Positions 16,308-21,720 of a stretch of DNA of 21,720 nt are shown here, in pieces; the first letter of the stretch is position 1, and every line of letters starts with the position of its first letter. The notes under the pieces are model-generated. The model did no database searches and had not been told where the DNA came from. It saw nothing but the letters and a program-made list of their open reading frames with translations. The stretch is from contig URRU01000010.1 in assembly GCA_900550335.1 (NCBI GenBank), positions 1 to 21,720 of the forward strand. The letters are read 5' to 3'. The DNA comes from an uncultured Clostridium sp. GTDB taxonomy: Bacteria > Bacillota > Clostridia > Peptostreptococcales > Peptostreptococcaceae. Made by a program: the position numbers and the translations under genes.

Positions 16308-16581
16308 AAAATAAAAAACACCCCTATGATTTCTCATAGGGGCGATTGTATTCGCGGTACCACCCTAATTTATCCACAATGTATACAAATAGTGGATATC
16401 TCAAATAGACTATAACGGGTCTAATCGTTTAGGCCTTACATCTTGCTCAACCTAAATGCTCCAAGTCCATATTCAGAATATCATCGAAACACCAGCTTTC
16501 ACCTTTTCTGGCTCTCTGTAGAATGACTATATTCTTACTCTTCTCTTCATAGCATTTAATTTATTGAATTCTTATACAATT
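16308..16581 (-). promoter_or_regulatory. T-box leader of metG (methionine-specific)
   Basis: This is the full T-box riboregulator read on the - strand. Stem I includes the GAGAGCCAGAAAAGGTGAAAGCTGG region. The specifier loop GAATATGGACTTGGAGC has specifier codon ATG at 16470-16468. The T-box sequence AGGGTGGTACCGCG is at 16366-16353, and its UGGU (16362-16359) would pair with the ACCA end of uncharged tRNA(Met). The terminator CCCCTATGA/TCATAGGGG (16342-16334 with 16329-16321) is followed by TGTTTTTT. Uncharged tRNA(Met) is expected to stabilise the antiterminator and allow metG transcription. Confidence 0.95.
16321..16342 (-). terminator. Conditional terminator of the metG T-box
   Basis: A 9-bp stem (CCCCTATGA/TCATAGGGG) with a 4-nt loop is followed by a T-rich run on the - strand. 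It lies directly after the T-box sequence that forms the competing antiterminator. Confidence 0.93.
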
Positions 16582-16587
16582 ACTTTA

Positions 16588-16616
16588 ATTTTATCCAATT
16601 TAACAACAGTTGTCAA
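16588..16616 (-). promoter_or_regulatory. Sigma-A promoter of metG
   Basis: A consensus -35 TTGACA (16616-16611), a 17-nt spacer and -10 TAAAAT (16593-16588) place the start near 16581, just ahead of the T-box leader. Confidence 0.85.
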
Positions 16617-16951
16617 TTTATTTATCTTTATATACGTGCAAAATTAAAATACTTATTCTTTTAAAAATGAATATTTTTTTTCAAAATTTCTATTTTCTAA
16701 TCAAATGCTTGTCATTCCAAAGATTTTTTGATATTTTTTTAAATTTTTTTACTTTTTTATTCAATTTTCTCTTGAAAGTTTATAAATATTATGCTTTATT
16801 ATAATTATAGGAGTTACTTTTTTTACTTATCTAACAATAAATACTTAATTTATCTATCTTTTATTTATTTTTGCATATTAAAGCTTTATAAATCAAAGGA
16901 CAATGTTAAAAGATATTATAGGTATATAAATTATACAAAGGGGGAGTGTTT
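16617..16951. other. AT-rich divergent intergenic region between metG leader and lrp-like gene
   Basis: About 335 bp of T-rich sequence (several T-runs of 6-8). Short open frames here have only Phe/Leu/Tyr/Lys-rich translations and no ribosome-binding sites, so I do not call genes. TTGAAA near 16772 with TATTAT/TATAAT near 16797-16803 could be a promoter for the lrp-like gene, but the spacing is longer than ideal. No riboswitch or clear operator was recognised. Confidence 0.5.
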
Positions 16952-17404
16952 ATGGAAAACACAGTTAGAAAATTAGACGAAACAGATAGAAAGATAATTG
17001 AAATACTTCAGGAAGATGGTAGAATTTCTATGAAGGACTTAGGTAAGCTTATAGGCTTAACTTCTCCGGCAGTTTCAGAAAGAATAAAAAGACTTGAAAA
17101 CTGCGGTATAATATCTGGTTATAAAGCAATAATAAATCCAGATGCTCTTGGAAGAAACATAAAAGCATTTATACATATTTCTCTTCCAGGAAGCCAGAGC
17201 TATGCTGAATTTTTAGAAAATGCAAAAAATGATCCAAGAATAGTAGAATGCCACCATATAACAGGAGATGACTGCTCACTTCTTAAAGTTCTTGTTAGCG
17301 ATATGCAGGAATTAGAAAGTGTTATAGACAGTATAAAGAAAATAGGTTCAACAAAAACATCTGTTATATTATCAACTCCTATACAGGCAAAATCAATTCT
17401 ATAA
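16952..17404 (+). CDS. Lrp/AsnC-family transcriptional regulator
   Basis: The 150-residue regulator has an N-terminal winged helix-turn-helix (KLDETDRKIIEILQEDGRIS at 7-26, recognition region LTSPAVSERIKRLE at 36-49) and a C-terminal RAM/AsnC ligand-binding domain (about 68-142) with VECHHITGDDCSLLKV (98-113), matching the family's turn where amino acids bind at dimer interfaces. The frame also has a GTG six bases earlier (16946), but the strong GGGGGAG site overlaps that GTG and lies 5 nt before the ATG at 16952, so the ATG is chosen. It is a single-gene unit divergent from metG and converging on the HD gene. The ligand is probably an amino acid; divergence from metG makes methionine a guess only. 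Confidence 0.93.
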   Translation: MENTVRKLDETDRKIIEILQEDGRISMKDLGKLIGLTSPAVSERIKRLENCGIISGYKAIINPDALGRNIKAFIHISLPGSQSYAEFLENAKNDPRIVECHHITGDDCSLLKVLVSDMQELESVIDSIKKIGSTKTSVILSTPIQAKSIL

Positions 17405-17424
17405 TAATTTATTTTGATATTAAA

Positions 17425-17450
17425 AAAGCTGATGAAAAAACATCAGCTTT
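17425..17450. terminator. Bidirectional intrinsic terminator
   Basis: The stem AAAGCTGATG/CATCAGCTTT (17425-17434 with 17441-17450) has a 6-nt A loop, A-run before and T-rich sequence after. It sits between the converging lrp-like and HD-domain genes. Confidence 0.9.
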
Positions 17451-17465
17451 TATTTTTATTAAATT

Positions 17466-18188
17466 CTAGTATATTTGATTCTCAGTACTTATTTCTTCAT
17501 CAAATCTGTAGTAATAACTCGTCAAAGCATAATCTATATACGTTCTAAGTACGCCGTAATTTTCATTTTCATAAATCAACCTTCTTGTGCATACAACATC
17601 AGAATATCCTATAATCATAACTCCTGCAATATCTGGCCCTACCTTCCTAAACGCCTTGTATAGTACCTTTTTGCCCATGTTATCATTTTTATAAAACTCT
17701 AATAACATCATATGGTATTCTATGTATTTGTGCACTATTTCCTCTGCTTTTTCACTTATTTTAAATTCAGCTATCACATCATGAAGCATATCAGCCCCTA
17801 TTTTTTCATGTCCTTTAAAATGAGCATTCCCATCTTCTCCTACAGTTATACTTCTAGGTTTTCCCATATCATGTAAAAATGTCGCTAGTTTTAAAAGTTC
17901 AACCTTTTTAAACTCATCGTCAACTTGTGTATATATATCATCTCTTACAAATTCTACAAGATGATTAGGGAAGAATTTTTTATTTATTACTTTTTCAAGT
18001 TCTTTAAGTGCATTCATAGAGTGTGTAAAACTATCTACAACATGAAATCTACATTTCCCAATTTTTTTCATTTCCACTATATGAGGAAATATTTTTTCTA
18101 GTTCTCCATCTCTATCCATCTGCTCTATAATTTCAGAAGTATTCGTTGCCTTCAATGCTTCAATAAATTTTCTTCTTATTGTATCCAT
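17466..18188 (-). CDS. HD-domain protein resembling the C-terminal half of CCA-adding enzymes
   Basis: The 240-residue protein has an HD phosphohydrolase domain: His56 in FTHSMNAL, the His-Asp pair in FLHDMGKPRS (105-113; His106, Asp107) and later histidines His123, His127 and His159. The first 45 residues (RRKFIEALKATNTSEIIEQM, then GELEKIFPHI) resemble the helical segment that precedes the HD domain in poly(A) polymerase/CCA-adding enzymes. The nucleotidyltransferase head that normally lies before it (with a GGxxRD motif) is absent. It starts cleanly with GAGGTGG 6 nt before the ATG and is 33 bp after rsmI, so it is an intact short gene, not an obvious truncation. It may be a metal-dependent phosphatase or phosphodiesterase acting on RNA ends or nucleotides; this is inferred. 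Confidence 0.85.
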   Translation of the reverse strand: MDTIRRKFIEALKATNTSEIIEQMDRDGELEKIFPHIVEMKKIGKCRFHVVDSFTHSMNALKELEKVINKKFFPNHLVEFVRDDIYTQVDDEFKKVELLKLATFLHDMGKPRSITVGEDGNAHFKGHEKIGADMLHDVIAEFKISEKAEEIVHKYIEYHMMLLEFYKNDNMGKKVLYKAFRKVGPDIAGVMIIGYSDVVCTRRLIYENENYGVLRTYIDYALTSYYYRFDEEISTENQIY

Positions 18189-18221
18189 AAAACCACCTCA
18201 AATCGTGTTCGACGGTTTATT

Positions 18222-19055
18222 TTATAAATCTAGTACCTGTTTATAGACTATATCTTTCTTTAACTTTCTATCCTTACATACTATTTTTATAGCGTCTTTT
18301 TTGTTTATACCCTCTTCCATCAACTGAATAACATATTCTCTTTCGTTTAACTCGTCGTATTTTCCTATTTCTTCCACTTCTCCAGAAAATCCTTCTACAA
18401 TTAAAACAAATTCACCTTTTACATCTCTATTATTGAATATTTCTATTACAGTCTCTAAATCTTCTCTTATTATTTCTTGGTATTTTTTAGTAAGTTCTCT
18501 GTTTACTGATATTTTTCTATTTCCAAGATATTTTAACATATCTTTTAGAGTATCTTTTAATCTATGTGGAGATTCATAGAATATTATTGTTCTTTTTTCA
18601 TTTTTTATTTCTTCTAATCTTTTTCTTCTAAGTTTTTTATCTCTGTCTAAAAAGCCTTCAAATACAAATTTATGTGTATCCATTCCAGATCCAACAAGTG
18701 CTGTTACAAATGCTGTTGCTCCTGGAAGAACCTCTATTTCTATATTATTTTCTATAGCCTCACCTATTATATCCTGTCCTGGGTCTGATATTCCAGGCAT
18801 TCCAGCATCACTTATTAGTGCTATATTTTCTCCTTCTAATAATTTTGTTATTAGATAGCCTCCTTTTGAATCCTTGTTATGCTCGTGATAACTTGTAAGA
18901 GGTTTTGATATATCAAAATGATTTAAAAGCTGTAGACTGTGTCTTGTGTCCTCTGCTGCTATTAAATCTACTTCATTTAGTATTCTCAATGTTCTATAAG
19001 TTATATCTTCTAAATTCCCTATTGGTGTGGGACATATATATAATTTTCCTGCCAT
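18222..19055 (-). CDS. rsmI: 16S rRNA 2'-O-ribose C1402 methyltransferase
   Basis: This enzyme methylates the 2'-OH of cytidine 1402 in the decoding centre of 16S rRNA using SAM. The 277 residues match the family, a tetrapyrrole-methylase-fold SAM enzyme. Seen: KLYICPTPIGNLEDITYR (4-21), AAEDTRHS (33-40), ISDAGMPGISDPG (81-93), LPGATAFVTAL (109-119), GFLDRDKKLRRKRL, and FYESPHRL. AAGGAG lies 7 nt before the ATG. It follows the trmN6-like gene by 59 bp in the usual Firmicute order, though the small GIY-YIG gene (yazA) that separates them in Bacillus is absent. Confidence 0.96.
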   Translation of the reverse strand: MAGKLYICPTPIGNLEDITYRTLRILNEVDLIAAEDTRHSLQLLNHFDISKPLTSYHEHNKDSKGGYLITKLLEGENIALISDAGMPGISDPGQDIIGEAIENNIEIEVLPGATAFVTALVGSGMDTHKFVFEGFLDRDKKLRRKRLEEIKNEKRTIIFYESPHRLKDTLKDMLKYLGNRKISVNRELTKKYQEIIREDLETVIEIFNNRDVKGEFVLIVEGFSGEVEEIGKYDELNEREYVIQLMEEGINKKDAIKIVCKDRKLKKDIVYKQVLDL

Positions 19056-19114
19056 ATTTTTCTCCTTTTGGATAAGTTTATTTATTTAAAATTTCTATAT
19101 TTATAAAATTGGCA

Positions 19115-19870
19115 CTATCTACTTGGAGTTTTATAATCTTCTGAGTAGATGTCCAGTATTTCCTGAGTATAATTTCCTTCATTATCGTATACATATAGAG
19201 GGTCCATTATTTTTAAATCTGGCTTTCCTCCTTTTGTAAACTCTACTAATAATAAATTTGGAGCCTTATCTGCTCTAGGATGTATAAATCTCATTACTTT
19301 TGGCTCTAATCTGTACTTTCTGCCTATAGTTACAATATCTATAAGTCTTGTCGGTCTATGTATCATGAAGAATTTTCCTCTTTCTTTTAATAAAATTGAG
19401 GCTGCTTTTATGACATCATCCAGATTGCATTTCACTTCATGTCTAGAAATCATTTTTTTATCGTTTGGATTTTTAACACCGTCACTGTGCATATACGGTG
19501 GATTTGATGTTACTACATCAAATGTATTTTGAGGTAGTACATTTTTTATTTCTTTTAAATCCGCATTTACTATCTCAATTTTTTCTTCTATTTCATTCAT
19601 TTTAACAGTTCTTGATGCCATTTCAAATACTTCTTCCTGTATTTCAACACCATATATCTTTTCTACATTATTTTTTCCATATATTATAAGCGGTATTATT
19701 CCCGTTCCAGTACCTAAATCAGCAACTCTAGCTCCATTTTTTACTTTAGCAAAGTTTGCAAGAAGTACTGCATCTGTTCCAAAACAGAATCCATCTGTAT
19801 TTTGAATTATTTTAAGACCTTTTAACTGAAGGTCGTCTATTCTCTCCTGTTCTTTTATCTCAACTTTCAT
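19115..19870 (-). CDS. tRNA1(Val) (adenine37-N6)-methyltransferase-like protein
   Basis: This 251-residue SAM-dependent methyltransferase of the YabB/TrmN6 (YfiC) group methylates exocyclic amines in RNA. Seen: GFCFGTDAVLLANFA (27-41), SAM motif I VADLGTGTGIIPL (49-61), YGVEIQEEVFEMA (73-85), and the amino-methyltransferase motif NPPY (123-126). By homology and position it may make m6A37 in a tRNA, but the tRNA target in Firmicutes is less certain than in E. coli. It lies between ricT and rsmI, matching Bacillus yaaT-yabA-yabB-yazA-rsmI without yabA and yazA. A terminator lies upstream, so it may begin its own transcript or depend on readthrough. Confidence 0.9.
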   Translation of the reverse strand: MKVEIKEQERIDDLQLKGLKIIQNTDGFCFGTDAVLLANFAKVKNGARVADLGTGTGIIPLIIYGKNNVEKIYGVEIQEEVFEMASRTVKMNEIEEKIEIVNADLKEIKNVLPQNTFDVVTSNPPYMHSDGVKNPNDKKMISRHEVKCNLDDVIKAASILLKERGKFFMIHRPTRLIDIVTIGRKYRLEPKVMRFIHPRADKAPNLLLVEFTKGGKPDLKIMDPLYVYDNEGNYTQEILDIYSEDYKTPSR

Positions 19871-19909
19871 TGAAAAGTTTTCCTTTCACAAATTTATTTT
19901 TAGTTTAAA

Positions 19910-19952
19910 AAAACTGCCCAAATTTAAAGAGTATTCTCTTTTGGGCAGTTTT
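19910..19952 (-). terminator. Intrinsic terminator after ricT
   Basis: The stem AAAACTGCCCAAA/TTTGGGCAGTTTT (19910-19922 with 19940-19952) encloses a loop that can pair further (AAAGAG/CTCTTT). On the - strand seven T's follow GGGCAG. It separates holB-ricT from the trmN6-like gene. Confidence 0.85.
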
Positions 19953-19963
19953 AAATCCGTAAA

Positions 19964-20836
19964 CTAGTCTTCTAGTCTTTTTAATTCTTTCATTGTTTCG
20001 GCATCTATATATTCGCCGCTTCTATCTCTTCTTGGCTCTTTTAATGTCTGAACATCGTCTTTTAGATAAACTCTTATAGTCTTATCCTGGAATTCAACTC
20101 TTACCTGTTCAAGAAGAGGATTTACCTCTATTACCTTACCTTTTCCTTCTGCAGTCTGAACTAATGCTCCAACCACTGGTAATTTTTCAAGCGCTTCTGC
20201 ATATACATCGTGTTCATATTTTAAACAGCAGAATAATCTTCCACATATTCCAGATATTTTTGTTGGATTTAGAGATAAACTCTGGTCTTTTGCCATTTTT
20301 ATAGAAACTGGCTGGAAGTCTCCTAACCAAGCAGAACAACAAAGTTTTCTTCCACAAGGTCCAAGTCCACCTATTGATTTAGCTTCATCTCTAACACCTA
20401 TCTGTCTTAATTCTATTCTTGTTTTAAATATAGATGCTAAATCCTTTACAAGCTCTCTAAAGTCTATTCTTCCTTCTGCTGTAAAATAGAATATTAGCTT
20501 ATTTCTATCAAATGTATATTCACAATCTATAAGGCACATTGTAAGTCTATGTTCTTTTATTTTTTCTTGGCATAATACAAAAGTATCTTTTGCCTTTTCT
20601 TTGTTTTCATCGTATATTTTTTTATCTTCTTCTGTTGCAATTCTTATAATTGGTTTTAACGGAGATACCAACTCTTCTTCCGCTATTTCTTTACCTCCTA
20701 CTACAACATGTCCAAATTCAAGACCTCTAGCTGTTTCAACTATTACATCCTGATTTACTTCTATATCAAGTCCAGCTGGATCAAAGTAATAAATTTTGCC
20801 AGCTTTTTTAAATCTTACACCTACTATTTTTATCAT
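19964..20836 (-). CDS. ricT: RicT/YaaT PSP1-domain protein
   Basis: This 290-residue homologue of B. subtilis YaaT (RicT) is, in that organism, a component of the RicA-RicF-RicT complex that binds iron-sulfur clusters and directs RNase Y processing of mRNA. Seen: an N-terminal region (KIVGVRFKKAGKIYYFDP), the PSP1 domain (about 60-145), and the two cysteine clusters GPCGRKLCC (159-167: Cys161, 166, 167) and GICGRLFCC (196-204: Cys198, 203, 204) that define the family. Its ATG overlaps the holB stop by 4 bp (ATGA), so translation is coupled. RicA and RicF partners are not in the window. Function here is inferred from Bacillus. Confidence 0.92.
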   Translation of the reverse strand: MIKIVGVRFKKAGKIYYFDPAGLDIEVNQDVIVETARGLEFGHVVVGGKEIAEEELVSPLKPIIRIATEEDKKIYDENKEKAKDTFVLCQEKIKEHRLTMCLIDCEYTFDRNKLIFYFTAEGRIDFRELVKDLASIFKTRIELRQIGVRDEAKSIGGLGPCGRKLCCSAWLGDFQPVSIKMAKDQSLSLNPTKISGICGRLFCCLKYEHDVYAEALEKLPVVGALVQTAEGKGKVIEVNPLLEQVRVEFQDKTIRVYLKDDVQTLKEPRRDRSGEYIDAETMKELKRLED

Positions 20837-21720
20837 TTAATCACCTCGTATATATTTAAAAACATAACCTGAATACTCATTTTAAATCCACAAAATCCTT
20901 TGAGTTTCTTTTTAGTATCTTCTATTATATCAATAATATTAGCCACTTGAGAACCATTTATTTTATCAGACATATTCTCAATAAATGTTATTCTATCGGT
21001 ATTTGTTAAAAGATTAATTCCTTCTTTTAACATTATTATATCTCTAAAATAGTTTACCATAATATCTAGGAAATTCATAATCTGATTTTCATATTTTTCT
21101 ACTGAATCAGCTAGCATCTCTATGTCTAGCTTCTTTTTATCAAATATAACAGATATACAATTCTGTATAAATTCCCTCATCTCTTTAAATTCCTCATCAT
21201 TTGCAAGCTCTATAGCCCTAGTTATGCTTCCTTTAGAAAAATTAGCACACATTTTTGCGTACTCCTCATCCAACCCTAAATTATCAACAAGATGATTTTT
21301 TACTATCTCATTAGAAAGTGGAACAAATTTTACTATGTCACATCTAGATTTAATAGTACTAAGAAGAGCTTCTTTGTTTTCCGCTATCAAAATAAATATA
21401 GCGTATTCTGGTGGTTCTTCTATTGTTTTTAAAATAGCATTCTGAGCTTCTTCACTCATAAGTTCTGCATTTTCTATTACATATATTTTATAATCTGAGA
21501 GAGGTTTTTCGTAGACATCCTCTTTCATTTTTCTTATTTTTTCTATTTTTATTCTGTGTGCGCCCTCTTCTTTAGCTATTACATTGAAATCTGGGCTATT
21601 TTCTGGAGATACTCCTATAAGTATTTTGGCAAATTCTCTAGCAAAAGTCTTTTTACCAATACCTTTTATTCCTTCAAATATATACGCATTATTTAGCATA
21701 TTTTTATCTATGGCATTTGT
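20833..21720 (-). CDS. holB: DNA polymerase III delta' subunit (partial, N-terminus beyond the window)
   Basis: This clamp-loader subunit works with tau and delta to load the sliding clamp at replication forks. Seen: AYIFEGIKGIGKKTFAREFAKIL (P-loop-like segment), a central region with VIENAELMSEEAQNAILKTIEEPPEYAIFIL, SRC and a helical C-terminus. The reading frame stays open to the right edge and codes TNAIDKNMLNNAYIFEG, which fits the family sequence before the P-loop. The true start is therefore outside the window, and the internal ATG at 21699 is not the start. Family members usually begin about 20 residues further upstream. It overlaps ricT by 4 bp, the typical Firmicute arrangement. Confidence 0.93.
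   Translation of the reverse strand, partial: TNAIDKNMLNNAYIFEGIKGIGKKTFAREFAKILIGVSPENSPDFNVIAKEEGAHRIKIEKIRKMKEDVYEKPLSDYKIYVIENAELMSEEAQNAILKTIEEPPEYAIFILIAENKEALLSTIKSRCDIVKFVPLSNEIVKNHLVDNLGLDEEYAKMCANFSKGSITRAIELANDEEFKEMREFIQNCISVIFDKKKLDIEMLADSVEKYENQIMNFLDIMVNYFRDIIMLKEGINLLTNTDRITFIENMSDKINGSQVANIIDIIEDTKKKLKGFCGFKMSIQVMFLNIYEVIK

Noticed and set aside
16610..16976. Two short + strand frames (about 60 codons each) upstream of the lrp-like gene
   Set aside because: Their translations are Phe/Tyr/Leu/Lys-rich, as expected from random AT-rich DNA. Neither has a ribosome-binding site, and the second runs into the lrp-like coding region in another frame.
19960..19985. Similarity of ACTAGTCTT near the ricT stop to the outer stem of the 13355-13473 hairpin
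   Set aside because: The match is short and lies in ricT's coding end (RLED codons), so it is probably chance.

Overview
The window is AT-rich and looks like a low-GC Firmicute of the class Clostridia. The proteins and gene order recall Clostridioides and Peptostreptococcus (family Peptostreptococcaceae); this placement rests on remembered synteny, not on a search. Almost every gene is ordinary chromosomal housekeeping. Three genes are on the + strand (the membrane protein at 82-552, murC and an lrp-like regulator), plus the tail of a fourth at the left edge. All the rest are on the - strand.

Left part (1-7034). The tail of a membrane protein and a small four-helix membrane protein with an internal duplication converge on a pilT-type retraction ATPase. 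To its right, reading leftwards on the - strand, lies purR - glmU - prs: a PRPP-sensing purine repressor, the UDP-GlcNAc synthesis enzyme and PRPP synthase. murC is divergent from purR across a 208-bp gap. That gap holds two extended -10 promoters facing each other inside a perfect 14-bp inverted repeat. The spoVG and yabJ genes that often sit between purR and glmU are absent.

Middle part (7035-13496). An anchored extracytoplasmic protein of unknown function follows rsmA/ksgA and rnmV (16S rRNA dimethylation, 5S rRNA maturation). Between rnmV and tatD, which are close neighbours in many Firmicutes, lies a block of carbohydrate genes: a PTS IIB, mannose-6-phosphate isomerase, a HAD sugar-phosphatase/mutase, a PTS IIA and a Gfo/Idh/MocA oxidoreductase. 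No PTS permease (IIC) is present. A non-coding stretch of about 450 bp separates this block from tatD and ends in an elaborate 119-nt two-tier hairpin.

Right part (13497-21720). The order holB - ricT - trmN6-like - rsmI - HD protein, then metG - tatD, follows the classic holB-to-tatD neighbourhood, without yabA and with an HD-domain protein resembling the back half of a CCA-adding enzyme. metG has a clear methionine T-box leader with its own consensus promoter. An Lrp/AsnC regulator is inserted on the opposite strand between metG and the HD gene. holB runs off the right edge.

Four start sites are refined from ribosome-binding sites: manA, tatD and the lrp-like gene start downstream of the longest reading frame, and holB continues past the window edge. 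Intrinsic terminators separate most units. No tRNA, rRNA, CRISPR array, insertion sequence or prophage was seen, and I do not see a clearly new multi-gene system. The most unusual items are the duplicated membrane protein, the PTS block without a permease, the face-to-face purR/murC promoters and the structured element at 13355-13473.
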